Below, piece by piece: positions 24,590 through 32,517 of a stretch of DNA of 52,947 nt. Under the pieces are notes generated by a model. It was given only the letters and a program-made list of their open reading frames with translations, did no database searches and had not been told where the DNA came from. The DNA comes from Acidimicrobiia bacterium (GTDB lineage Bacteria; Actinomycetota; Acidimicrobiia; Acidimicrobiales; Aldehydirespiratoraceae). The stretch is taken from NCBI GenBank assembly GCA_021296315.1, contig JAGWAO010000010.1, forward strand, positions 3,762-56,708. The letters run 5' to 3'. Numbering within the stretch: the stretch's first letter is position 1; every line of letters begins with the position of its first letter. The position numbers were made by a program, and so were the translations under genes.

Positions 24590-27500
24590 TCAGACCCCGG
24601 CGATGGCCTCCGCGCCGAGCAGCTCGCGCAGCTCGGCCGGCAGGCCGTTGGCGGGGTCCACCGCGAAGTCCTCGGGGAGACGGGCCACCCGCCGGTCGCC
24701 CAGCATCAACTCCACCGGTGAGCCGCCCGGATGGGCGCGCAGCACCGACTTGAGCTCGCGCAGCTGCCGGTCGTTCTGGTGCTCGAGCGGCAGGTTCACC
24801 CGCAGCGGGGGGTCCTCCTCGGTGCTCTCCACCAGGTGGACGTCGTTGGCGAAGAACCGGAGTGTGTCCTCCCGGGTGTCGAGCCGCCCTCGCACCACGA
24901 CGACGGCGTCGTCGGCCAGCTTCGGACCGTGCTCGGACATGGCCCTCGGGAACACCAGTACCTCGATCTTGTCCTCGAGGTCCTCCAGGGCGAAGGTGGC
25001 CATCAGCTCGCCCTTGCGGGTCCAGCGCCGCTGCAGACCCGTGATCACCCCGCCGACCGACCAGAAGCCGGCGTCGTCGCTGTGGGCCGCACCGGACGCG
25101 AGGTCGCCGATGGTGCAGTCGGCGAGGCGGCGGACCCGGGCTTCCATGCCCTTGAGCGGGTGGTCGGAGATGTAGAGGCCGAGCATCTCCTTCTCGTAGG
25201 CCAGCTTCTGCATGCGCTCGTACTCGGCGTCTCCGATCTCGGGCCTGTCGTCGAAGGAGGGGCCCTCGCTCTGCTCCCCGAACAGCGACATGACGCCGGC
25301 TTCGTGCTCTCGGCGCTTGCGCACCGTCATGTCGATGATGGCCTCGTGCACGTTCAGTAGGCCCTTGCGGGGGTGGGCGAGAGAGTCGAAGGCGCCCGCC
25401 TTTATCAGCGACTCGATGGTGCGCTTGTTCAGGACCTCGATATCCACCCGCTCCACGAATTCGACGAACGAGGCGTAGGGCCCGTTGGCCTCGCGCTCCG
25501 CGATCACCCGCTCGACCATCCCCTCCCCCACGTTGCGCACCGCCGAGAGGCCGTACACGATTCGGCCCGGGCTGGCCACGGCCTGCTGGGCGTCGTCGTG
25601 GGGCACCGGCGTGAAGTCGGACGCGGACCGGTTGATGTCGGGAACCTGCACCTCGATCCCCCGCAGCCGGCACTCGTTGAGGTAGACCGAGGCGTTCTCC
25701 AGCTTGCTCTTGACGCTGGTCAGCAGGGAGGCCAGGTACTCCACCGGGTAGTTGGCCTTGAGGTAGGCGGTCTGGTATGCGACCAGGCCGTAGCCGTAGC
25801 TGTGGCTCTTGTTGAAGGCGTAGTCGGCGAACTGCTGGATGATCTTGAACAGCTCGGTGCCTAGGCCCTCCTCGTAGCCGTTGGCCGCGACCCCGGCGAC
25901 GAACTTCTCCTCCTCGGCCGCCATGGCCTCGCGGATCTTCTTGCCCATGGCCTTGCGCAGCGAGTCGGCCTCGGCCAGCGAGTAGCCCGCGAAGCGCTGG
26001 GCCACCCGCATGACGCTCTCCTGGTAGATCATCAGCCCGTAGGTGTCGGCCAGGATGTCGGCCGCGTCGTCGTGGAAGTACTCCACGAGGCGGCGGCCGT
26101 TCTTGCGGTCGGCGTAGTCGTGGTGCATGTTGGCCGCCATCGGTCCCGGCCGGTACAGCGCAACCAGCGCGCAGATGTCGTCGAACTCGGTGGGCGCGAG
26201 GGAGCGGACTAGCGAGCGCACCTGGGGATTCTCAAGCTGGAAGACGCCGATGGTGTCCCCTTCCTGCAGCATCTTGAAGGTGGCGTCGTCGTCCAGCGGG
26301 ATGGTGTCGATGTCGACGGTGACACCCCGGGTGCGCTCGATCAACTCGACGGTGTCGGTTATGACGTCCAGGTTTCGCAGGCCCAGGAAGTCCATCTTGA
26401 GCAGGCCCAGGTCCTCCACCCCGTGCATCTCGTACTGGGTGACGATGGGCGCCTCGCTGACGTCGCGGCCGGACTCGGGCTTGCGCTGGATGGGCATGTA
26501 CTCGGTCAGCGGCTCGGGGGTGATGACCACGGCCGCGGCGTGGATGCCGTCCTGGCGCCGCATGCCCTCCAGCCCCCGGGCAACGTCCACGACCTCGGCC
26601 ACTTCGGGGTCGGTGTCGCACATCTGGCGCAGCTCGGCCGCGGCCACATACCCGTCGTGGTGAGTCTCCGAGTCCTCGAAGCAGTACTGGAGAGGGGTGT
26701 CGCGGCCCAGGATGAGCGGCGGCATGGCCTTGGCGATGCGGTCGCCCAGCGAGTGGGGATAGCCGAGGACCCGGGCCGCGTCGCGCACTGCGGCCCGGGC
26801 CTTGATCCGGCCGAAGGTGACGATCTGGGCCACATGGTCGTTGCCGTCGCGGCTGTACTTCTGTGACGCGTACCTGATGATCTCGTCGCGGTAGCGCGAG
26901 TCGAAGTCCATGTCGATGTCAGGCATCGAGACCCTGGACGGGTTGAGGAACCGCTCGAACAGCAGGTCATACCGGATGGGGTCCAGGTCGGTGATGCGCA
27001 GGCTGTAGGCCACTGCGCACCCCGCGGCCGAGCCCCGGCCGGGACCCACCCGTATGCCCCTGCGCCGCGCGTAGGCGATGAGGTCCCAGGTGATGAGGAA
27101 GTAGGAGGCGAATCCCATGTTGTTGATGACTTCGAGCTCGTAGGCCAGCCGCTTGGCCACGTCGTCAGGCAGGGGGTCGCCCCAGCGCTCACGGGCGCCC
27201 GACAGCGTGAGGTGCTCCAGGTACTCGCGGTCGCTGCCGTAGCCCTCGGGCACCTCGAAGTGGGGCAGCCGGGGCGTGCCGAACTCGATGGCCACCTCGG
27301 CTCGCTCCGCGATCTGAAGGGTGCTGTCGCAGGCCTCCGGAATGTGGGAGAAGAGGTGCCGCATCTCCGCTGAGGTCTTGAGGTAGTGGTCGTCTCCGTG
27401 GAACTTGAGGCGGTCGGTGTCGGTGAGCAGGGATCCGGTCTGCACGCACAGCAACGCGTCGTGGGCCGCGGCATCGCTGCGGTGCGTGTAGTGGCTGTCG

Positions 27501-28156
27501 TTGGTGGCCAGCAGTGGAGCCCCCAGCTGGCGCGCGATATCGAGGAGTTGCGGGTTGATCCGGTGTTGTTCGGGGATTCCGTGGTCCTGCATCTCGACGT
27601 AGAAGCTGTCGCGACCGAATATCTCCTGGAACCGGGCCGCCTTCTCGAGGGCCTCGGCCGTGTTGCCGCGCAGCAGGGCCTGGGGCACCTGGCCTCCCAG
27701 GCAGCCGGTGGTGGCGATCAGTCCCGCGCTGTGGTCGCTGAGCGTCTCCCAGTCGCAGCGGGGCTTGTAGTAGTAGCCCTCCATGAACGCCCGGCTGGCG
27801 ACCTTTATGAGGTTCTTGTAGCCGGTGTCGTCCATGGACAGCAGTGTCAGGTGGTAGTAGAGCTTGCCGCCGCCCTCTATGTTGCCGCCGGAGTCGTCGA
27901 CCCGCCCCCGGCGCGGCGGCCGCTCAAACCGGGAGTCCTGGGCCATGTAGGCCTCCATGCCGATGATGGGCTTGATGCCGTGCTCGGAGCACTTGCGGTA
28001 GAAGTCCAGGACTCCGTACATGTTGCCGTGGTCGGTGATGCCCAGTGCCGGCTGGCCGTCGGCGGCCGAGGCCGCGATCAACTCGTCGAGCCGGGAGGCG
28101 CCGTCGAGTATCGAGTACTCGGTGTGGGTGTGGAGGTGGACGAAGGAGTCAGCCAC
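24590..28156 (-). CDS. dnaE: DNA polymerase III alpha subunit
   Basis: The 1188-residue catalytic subunit of the replicative polymerase (DnaE1 size). The N-terminal PHP domain opens FVHLHTHTEYSILDGA; the palm carries the catalytic aspartates in MPDIDMDFDSRYRDEII (about residue 410), with GPGRGSAAGC before it; further C-terminal are a helix-hairpin-helix region, an OB-fold (MATFALEDLEDKIEVLVFPR, about 1055) and a tail. The GTG start follows a GGGAGG only two bases upstream, too close to be ideal. A TATGGT promoter and a GAATCACA palindrome lie about 50-75 bp upstream. Confidence 0.97.
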   Translation of the reverse strand: MADSFVHLHTHTEYSILDGASRLDELIAASAADGQPALGITDHGNMYGVLDFYRKCSEHGIKPIIGMEAYMAQDSRFERPPRRGRVDDSGGNIEGGGKLYYHLTLLSMDDTGYKNLIKVASRAFMEGYYYKPRCDWETLSDHSAGLIATTGCLGGQVPQALLRGNTAEALEKAARFQEIFGRDSFYVEMQDHGIPEQHRINPQLLDIARQLGAPLLATNDSHYTHRSDAAAHDALLCVQTGSLLTDTDRLKFHGDDHYLKTSAEMRHLFSHIPEACDSTLQIAERAEVAIEFGTPRLPHFEVPEGYGSDREYLEHLTLSGARERWGDPLPDDVAKRLAYELEVINNMGFASYFLITWDLIAYARRRGIRVGPGRGSAAGCAVAYSLRITDLDPIRYDLLFERFLNPSRVSMPDIDMDFDSRYRDEIIRYASQKYSRDGNDHVAQIVTFGRIKARAAVRDAARVLGYPHSLGDRIAKAMPPLILGRDTPLQYCFEDSETHHDGYVAAAELRQMCDTDPEVAEVVDVARGLEGMRRQDGIHAAAVVITPEPLTEYMPIQRKPESGRDVSEAPIVTQYEMHGVEDLGLLKMDFLGLRNLDVITDTVELIERTRGVTVDIDTIPLDDDATFKMLQEGDTIGVFQLENPQVRSLVRSLAPTEFDDICALVALYRPGPMAANMHHDYADRKNGRRLVEYFHDDAADILADTYGLMIYQESVMRVAQRFAGYSLAEADSLRKAMGKKIREAMAAEEEKFVAGVAANGYEEGLGTELFKIIQQFADYAFNKSHSYGYGLVAYQTAYLKANYPVEYLASLLTSVKSKLENASVYLNECRLRGIEVQVPDINRSASDFTPVPHDDAQQAVASPGRIVYGLSAVRNVGEGMVERVIAEREANGPYASFVEFVERVDIEVLNKRTIESLIKAGAFDSLAHPRKGLLNVHEAIIDMTVRKRREHEAGVMSLFGEQSEGPSFDDRPEIGDAEYERMQKLAYEKEMLGLYISDHPLKGMEARVRRLADCTIGDLASGAAHSDDAGFWSVGGVITGLQRRWTRKGELMATFALEDLEDKIEVLVFPRAMSEHGPKLADDAVVVVRGRLDTREDTLRFFANDVHLVESTEEDPPLRVNLPLEHQNDRQLRELKSVLRAHPGGSPVELMLGDRRVARLPEDFAVDPANGLPAELRELLGAEAIAGV

Positions 28157-28204
28157 CGCGCCTCCCTGTGGACACTGTGGACCGGTGTTGACGGGGCTGT
28201 GGAT

Positions 28205-28224
28205 GAATCACACAGCTGTGATTC
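28205..28224. promoter_or_regulatory. palindrome in the dnaE leader
   Basis: GAATCACA CAGC TGTGATTC is a perfect eight-bp inverted repeat with a four-base centre, lying just downstream of the proposed dnaE -10 box. TGTGGA occurs three times beside it (about 28168, 28177 and 28199), the last as TGTGGATGA, close to a DnaA box. Confidence 0.55.
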
Positions 28225-28226
28225 GC

Positions 28227-28257
28227 ACCATAGTCCGCGCTCAGGACTCTCGCGCAA
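28227..28257 (-). promoter_or_regulatory. proposed dnaE promoter
   Basis: On the minus strand TTGCGC (28252-28257) and TATGGT (28227-28232) are separated by 19 bases, slightly longer than ideal. Confidence 0.4.
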
Positions 28258-28303
28258 TGGATCTGGCAGGTCCGGTCGGCGGGTCCTTTCACCGGCGCGG
28301 CCT

Positions 28304-28321
28304 GGCGCCGCGAGCGGCGCC
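28304..28321. terminator. hairpin between bpa and dnaE
   Basis: GGCGCCGC GA GCGGCGCC is a perfect eight-bp stem with a two-base centre in the 243-bp spacer after bpa. It is likely to end bpa transcription, although no T-run follows. Confidence 0.5.
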
Positions 28322-28399
28322 ATCCCCTGCCCCGGCGCCACCCCCCGACCGACCGGTGCCGCGCCGGCCGGCGACCTCGGCTGGACGGTACTGAATTGC

Positions 28400-28930
28400 C
28401 TACAGGTATGTGCCGGGGCGGCTCGCGGCGTCGCCTCCGGACTGCGGTCTCTGGTACGGCTCCGCTCCCGGCAGCAGTTCGCCCCGCATCGACTGGAGTT
28501 GCTGGTGGGCGCTCATCTGCTGGGCGAGCAGCATCGCCTTCATGCCCTGGATGAGGCCTTCGAGCCACCCGACAAGCTGAGCCTTGGCGATCTGGAGTTC
28601 CATTGTGGACGGGGTCTCGGTCTGCTCGAAGGGTGAGGCGAGCCTCGTCAGCTCCTCGCGCAGGTCCGCCGACAGGGCCGAACCGACCTCCCCCACCGAC
28701 GTCTCGTAGATCTCGCGCAGCCGCTGCCGGCTGGCCTCGTCCAGATCGGTGGAGCGCACCTCGGCCAGCAGTTGCTTGAGCATGGTGCCGATGCGCATGA
28801 CCTTGGCCGGGTGATCGATCGTCTCGTTGATCTCGTCGCCGGCATCGCTCTCCGCGACTACGACGACGTCGGGAGCCAGCACCTCGTGAGGTTCGCTCCC
28901 AGCGCTGTTGCCACTGTCGTCGGCGTTCAC
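28400..28930 (-). CDS. bpa: bacterial proteasome activator
   Basis: A 176-residue ATP-independent activator of the 20S proteasome (Bpa, also PafE; DUF2587). It shows the core HPAKVMRIGTMLKQLLAEVR, LDEASRQRLREIYETSVGEV, LREELTRLASPF and AKAQLVGWLEGLIQGMKAMLLAQQM, the helices that form the dodecameric ring, and ends in Gly-Thr-Tyr-Leu, the Tyr-containing tail that docks into the proteasome and opens its gate. Its presence implies a 20S proteasome elsewhere in the genome (inference). The GTG at 28930 is seven bases from a TAGGGT box. Confidence 0.95.
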   Translation of the reverse strand: MNADDSGNSAGSEPHEVLAPDVVVVAESDAGDEINETIDHPAKVMRIGTMLKQLLAEVRSTDLDEASRQRLREIYETSVGEVGSALSADLREELTRLASPFEQTETPSTMELQIAKAQLVGWLEGLIQGMKAMLLAQQMSAHQQLQSMRGELLPGAEPYQRPQSGGDAASRPGTYL

Positions 28931-28937
28931 GACCTAA

Positions 28938-28943
28938 ACCCTA
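28938..28943 (-). promoter_or_regulatory. -10 box of bpa overlapping the upstream stop codon
   Basis: TAGGGT on the minus strand includes the TAG stop of the preceding phosphodiesterase gene and lies seven bases before the bpa GTG, so bpa can be read as a leaderless message from inside the operon. Confidence 0.45.
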
Positions 28944-30065
28944 CGAGACGTGTACCAGAAGTGGAACCAGCATCTCGGCGGAGGTCAGTGAGCCGTGGCG
29001 GCCGAGGAGGCTTCCGGAGCCGTCGTCGGGATGGCTGAACGCCCAGGCGTCCCGGGCCACCAGGGCCACATCCCCCAGCCGGGAGCGGGCGGCGTCGGTC
29101 ACCACCGGTCCCAGCCAGCCACCTTCGATGATCTCCTCGGCGGTATGGACCCAGGCCTGCGCTCCATGGGCACTGGCCGCGGCCTCGTACAGGTCGCGGC
29201 TCCGGCCTCGCCGGGCGTGCAGCCAGCGGAACCGCGCCTCCCCCGACTCTGCGTGGGCGCAGTCGAGCACGGAGCGGTCAATTCTGACCAGGCCGTCCGA
29301 GCAGTCCACCAGGCCGTGGTCGGATGTGGCCACCACCGCGGTGTTCCGAGGAAGGACGGTGAGCAGGTCGGCCATCAGGCGATCGCAGGCTCGCAACTCT
29401 GCGGTGTAGTGCTCGCCGAAGGCGTGCTCGTGGGCCACTATGTCGAGGCCCTCGTAGTAGGCGTAGATGAAGGACTCCCCCGCGGCCAGGAGCTGCCTCA
29501 CCTCCACCGCCAGGCTCGACAGCATCTTGTACCCGTACCGGCGGGCGTCGCGCAGGTAGGCGCGGCTGAAGCCTGACTTGCGGTACGCATCCTTCTGCAG
29601 TGCGGGCGGCCGCTGACCCCCGAAGGCGGCGACCGGTTGGAACAGCTCGGGCCGGTGGCGGTCCAGGCCGTCACCCTGGGGGGTCCTCCACCTGAGGATG
29701 TTGAGGTTGCCGTCATCGGTTCGGATCCGGTAGCCCACGATTCCGTGCTCGCCCACCCCGACGCCGGTGGCAATGGAGGTGAGGGCGGAGGCGGTCGTGC
29801 TCGGGGCCACGGTCGTGACCGTGGCGACCTGCATCTCGTGCAGCGTTGGCGCCACCCGCGGCCGCGTCGCAAGCTGCTCGGCGCCCAGCCCGTCCAGAAT
29901 CAGCACCACTACGGCCCGAGCTTCGAGGACTTCCGCCGGTACCGGTCCCGGCGCGGCGTGCGGGCGGGGCTCCAGAATTGCGGGCACGATGTCGGCCACG
30001 CATCCGCCGCCGTAGGCCGGCAGGACCGGCTCTCGGCGCGCCGGGATCGGTTCCGGGCGGGCCAC
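28941..30065 (-). CDS. alkaline-phosphatase-fold nucleotide pyrophosphatase/phosphodiesterase
   Basis: A 374-residue member of the type I phosphodiesterase/nucleotide pyrophosphatase family. Metal ligands and nucleophile are visible: VLILDGLGAEQL (Asp), TTVAPSTTASALTSIATG (nucleophile Thr/Ser), YYEGLDIVAHEHAFG (Asp and His), VVATSDHGLVD (Asp-His) and the C-terminal LLGRHGSLTSAEM (His). No signal peptide, so it is probably cytoplasmic. Natural substrate unknown. The GTG at 30065 diverges from rrf2 and its leader, and their start regions share the few bases around 30066-30083. Confidence 0.88.
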   Translation of the reverse strand: MARPEPIPARREPVLPAYGGGCVADIVPAILEPRPHAAPGPVPAEVLEARAVVVLILDGLGAEQLATRPRVAPTLHEMQVATVTTVAPSTTASALTSIATGVGVGEHGIVGYRIRTDDGNLNILRWRTPQGDGLDRHRPELFQPVAAFGGQRPPALQKDAYRKSGFSRAYLRDARRYGYKMLSSLAVEVRQLLAAGESFIYAYYEGLDIVAHEHAFGEHYTAELRACDRLMADLLTVLPRNTAVVATSDHGLVDCSDGLVRIDRSVLDCAHAESGEARFRWLHARRGRSRDLYEAAASAHGAQAWVHTAEEIIEGGWLGPVVTDAARSRLGDVALVARDAWAFSHPDDGSGSLLGRHGSLTSAEMLVPLLVHVS

Positions 30066-30071
30066 GGCATC

Positions 30072-30077
30072 TAGGAT
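30072..30077 (+). promoter_or_regulatory. -10 box of a leaderless promoter for the rrf2 leader ORF
   Basis: TAGGAT six bases before the GTG at 30084. The same bases lie seven to twelve bases from the divergent phosphodiesterase GTG, so the two promoters must overlap. Confidence 0.5.
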
Positions 30078-30083
30078 GCCACC

Positions 30084-30143
30084 GTGACTGGGCCGACACG
30101 CGACGATCGCGCCACTCTCGCCGTCGCAGAGGCACGCCCATGA
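30084..30143 (+). other. leaderless 19-codon leader ORF coupled to rrf2
   Basis: GTG at 30084 opens the frame MTGPTRDDRATLAVAEARP, whose TGA (30141-30143) overlaps the rrf2 ATG (30140-30142) as ATGA. The -10 box places the transcript start on this GTG, so ribosomes would load there and reach rrf2 by coupling. I see no ribosome binding site for rrf2 itself. Confidence 0.5.
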
Positions 30144-30589
30144 GGGTGTCGACACGCGGGGACTACGCATCCCGCGCCCTGCTGTCCCTGGCGCTGCACA
30201 GCGAGAACGCTCCGACCTCGGTGCGGGAGATAGCAGAGCGCACCGCGCTGCCCCAGCCGTACTTGGAGCAGATCCTGCTGGCCCTCAAGGGAGCCGGCCT
30301 GGTGCGCTCCAAGCGAGGCGTGGGCGGCGGGTACGTGCTGGCCCGCGACCCCGCCGACATCAAGCTGTCGGAGATAGTGCGGGCTGTGGACGGCCCGATC
30401 GCGGCGGGCGACTTCGGAGAGCCTCACACCGACGGCGCCTGCGATCACGAGGGGCAGTGCGTGCTGCTGGCGATCTGGTCGGCCTCGGGCTCCCACATGC
30501 GCCGGTTCCTGGACTCCTTCAGCCTGGCCCAGATCACCGACATGGCCCAGGGTGAGGCTCCCTGGCCGGTCGACGAGGATCCCTCCTAG
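30140..30589 (+). CDS. Rrf2-family transcriptional regulator
   Basis: A 149-residue regulator of the Rrf2 family (IscR/NsrR/CymR relatives). MRVSTRGDYASRALLSLAL, ALPQPYLEQILLALKGAGLVRSKRGVGGGYVLARDP (winged helix with wing) and LSEIVRAVDGPI are typical. The cluster region has only two cysteines, CDHEGQC, where the iron-sulfur members carry three, so cluster binding is uncertain. No iscS, suf or nitric-oxide gene is nearby. It is preceded by the leaderless mini-ORF. Its target cannot be assigned from context; the divergent phosphodiesterase is one candidate. Confidence 0.9.
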   Translation: MRVSTRGDYASRALLSLALHSENAPTSVREIAERTALPQPYLEQILLALKGAGLVRSKRGVGGGYVLARDPADIKLSEIVRAVDGPIAAGDFGEPHTDGACDHEGQCVLLAIWSASGSHMRRFLDSFSLAQITDMAQGEAPWPVDEDPS

Positions 30590-30602
30590 AGGCCCGGCCT
30601 CT
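30588..30602. terminator. hairpin between convergent rrf2 and rluD-like genes
   Basis: AGAGGC CCG GCCTCT overlaps the rrf2 stop codon. Six-bp stem, three-base loop, no T-run. Confidence 0.4.
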
Positions 30603-30613
30603 GGCGGTGCTGC

Positions 30614-31552
30614 CTATCGGCAGGACGCCAGCACCTCGGCCAGCTCGGGCGGAAGGGGCGACTCCGCTCTCACCGTCTCTCCGCTCACGGGGTGGCTGAA
30701 CGACAGGGACCGAGCGTGCAGGAACGGACGGGACAGCCCGAAGACATCGCCGCCGCGCCCTGCTGTGGCGTGCCCGGATCCATAGGTGGGATCGCCGACG
30801 ACGGCGTGGCCGATGGCCCGGAGGTGGACTCTGATCTGGTGAGTCCGGCCGGTCTCGAGCCGGCAGGCAAGCAGGGCGACCTGCGCCGGCTCGGCGAAGC
30901 GCTGCTCCACCTCGTAGTGGGTGCGGGCGGGGCGGCCCCGGTCGGTCACGGTCATGCGCAACGGGTTGCGGCTCGACCGGCCCACGGGAGCATCGACAAC
31001 CCCTGAGGAGGTTTCGGGGTGACCCCAGACCAGCGCGCCGTAGAGCCGATCGGGTTCGTGGGATCGCATCTGCTCGACCAATGACCGGCGGGCGCGCTCG
31101 GTGCGGGCTACCACCAGCAGCCCCGAGGTGCCTCGATCGAGCCGGTGAACGATGCCGGGCCGGTAGGGGTCACCGACCCCCGCGAGCTCCGGATAGCGAG
31201 CCAGCAGTCCGTTGACGAGGGTGGCCCCGTCGTGTCCCGCGCCGGGGTGCACCACCAGGCCGGCGGGCTTGTCCACCACGATCACGTCCGGATCCTCGAA
31301 GACTGTCGTAAAGGCCACGCCGGCATCGGGTACCGGGACAGGATCGTCGTGGGATTCGAAGTCGATGGACAGCGACTCGCCCGCCGCGACCCGCCGAGCA
31401 CCCGAGGTGACCACAGCCCCATCCAGGCGCACGCAGCCCTCGGCCACCAGCCGGGCTGCCGCCGAGCGACTCACGTCGGCCACCAGGGCCACGGCCCGGT
31501 CGAGCCGCAGGCCGTCGAGGGCTGCGCCTACGACCTCCCCCGCTGAAGTCAT
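30614..31552 (-). CDS. RluD-type ribosomal RNA pseudouridine synthase
   Basis: A 312-residue pseudouridine synthase of the RluA/RluD family, modifying uridines in rRNA. An S4 RNA-binding domain occupies the first 75 residues or so (LRLDRAVALVADVSRSAAARLVAEGCVRLDG), then DVIVVDKPAGLVVHPG and the catalytic Asp in GIVHRLDRGTSGLLVVA (about residue 145), with RLETGRTHQIRVHLRAIGH near the end. The ATG overlaps the lspA stop as ATGA, the usual lspA-rluD pairing. Target position (23S U1911/1915/1917 for RluD) is inferred from the S4-RluD layout. Confidence 0.93.
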   Translation of the reverse strand: MTSAGEVVGAALDGLRLDRAVALVADVSRSAAARLVAEGCVRLDGAVVTSGARRVAAGESLSIDFESHDDPVPVPDAGVAFTTVFEDPDVIVVDKPAGLVVHPGAGHDGATLVNGLLARYPELAGVGDPYRPGIVHRLDRGTSGLLVVARTERARRSLVEQMRSHEPDRLYGALVWGHPETSSGVVDAPVGRSSRNPLRMTVTDRGRPARTHYEVEQRFAEPAQVALLACRLETGRTHQIRVHLRAIGHAVVGDPTYGSGHATAGRGGDVFGLSRPFLHARSLSFSHPVSGETVRAESPLPPELAEVLASCR

Positions 31553-32037
31553 CCTGCTCGGCGGCACGCGTGCCACACCAGGGCCGCACCTCCCAGCACG
31601 ACCCCCATGTCGGCCACGTTCCACACCGGCCACCACTGGACGTCAATGAAGTCGATCACCGCACCCTGCAGGAAGCCGTCGCTGGATCGGAAGAGGCGAT
31701 CGATCAGGTTGCCGAGCGCTCCCCCGGCGATGCACCCGGCCGCGACGGCCGACCACCGTTCGGAGGCCAGCCGCCGATTGAGGAGCAGGACTGCGGCGAT
31801 CGCCGCCGCCGCGATCCCGAGCAGCGGTCCGAGGCCCTGGAAACTGCTGAAGGCCGCTCCGGTGTTGAAGACGAGGCGCAGCCGCAGCGTCCACACCAAG
31901 TCGATGACGCGCCCGTCATCGAGGGCCTCCAACGCCCACCACTTGGTGAGTTGATCGACTCCGACCACCGACGCGGCCGCAACCACAGCCCTGAGGGCAT
32001 GGCAGTAGGCGGGCCCGGCCGTTACCGGGGCGGTCAT
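31549..32037 (-). CDS. lspA: lipoprotein signal peptidase
   Basis: A 162-residue membrane aspartyl protease removing signal peptides from diacylated prolipoproteins. Four hydrophobic segments; the catalytic aspartates are in GALGNLIDRLF and VWNVADMGVVLG, and VDQLTKWWA and VFNTGAAFS are family motifs. Its ATG lies 13 bp after the DksA-like stop. It is coupled to the rluD-type gene downstream. Confidence 0.96.
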   Translation of the reverse strand: MTAPVTAGPAYCHALRAVVAAASVVGVDQLTKWWALEALDDGRVIDLVWTLRLRLVFNTGAAFSSFQGLGPLLGIAAAAIAAVLLLNRRLASERWSAVAAGCIAGGALGNLIDRLFRSSDGFLQGAVIDFIDVQWWPVWNVADMGVVLGGAALVWHACRRAG

Positions 32038-32050
32038 GGGGCCGGGCGCT

Positions 32051-32446
32051 TTACCGGCGACCGAGGCCGCCCGCCTTCACCTCGACGCGCTCGGCAGCCC
32101 AGGGGATGGCTCGGAGGCGGGCTCTGGGAATCGGCGCACCCGACGTGATGCAGAAGCCGTATGTGCCGTTGTCGATGCGCTCCAGCGCGGCATCGATCTG
32201 GCTGACTGTGTGGCGCGCTTGACTGGACAGGGCGAGGTCGCGCTCCCGCTCGACCGCGACGGTGGTGCCCTCGCCTCCCTCCTCGTCGAACTGCACGTCG
32301 CCCGGCTCGCGCGTGGCCAGCAACGACTCTGCCTCAGCCTGGTACTCCTCGGCCGAGTGGAGGTACTTGGCTCTCTCCTTGAGCAGCTTCCGGCGCATCT
32401 CATCAAGGAACTGTGAATCGAAACGGGGATTGGCAGTCTTGGCCAT
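32051..32446 (-). CDS. DksA/TraR-family protein with a degenerate zinc finger
   Basis: A 131-residue DksA/TraR-like protein, expected to reach into the RNA polymerase secondary channel or otherwise bind polymerase. It has the coiled-coil region (MRRKLLKERAKYLHSAEEYQAE; SQIDAALERIDNGTYGFC) and the C-terminal finger fold IPRARLRAIPWAAERVEVKAGGLG, but only one of the four zinc-ligand cysteines (YGFC) remains; the others are Ser, Glu and Val or similar. The frame is open further upstream to a TTG at 32521 that overlaps the DivIVA stop as TTGA, so a 25-residue N-terminal extension is possible, but the family match starts at the ATG. Confidence 0.88.
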   Translation of the reverse strand: MAKTANPRFDSQFLDEMRRKLLKERAKYLHSAEEYQAEAESLLATREPGDVQFDEEGGEGTTVAVERERDLALSSQARHTVSQIDAALERIDNGTYGFCITSGAPIPRARLRAIPWAAERVEVKAGGLGRR

Positions 32447-32517
32447 GTCTCTCAATCTCGGTCCTGCCGTCCAGGAGGACCCTAGGACGTGACGGTGGTT
32501 CAGACGGCTCGGGGTGG

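Noticed and set aside
27386-28636. 416-codon plus-strand frame over the start of dnaE and end of bpa
   Set aside because: It runs antisense through two recognised genes and lacks any motif.
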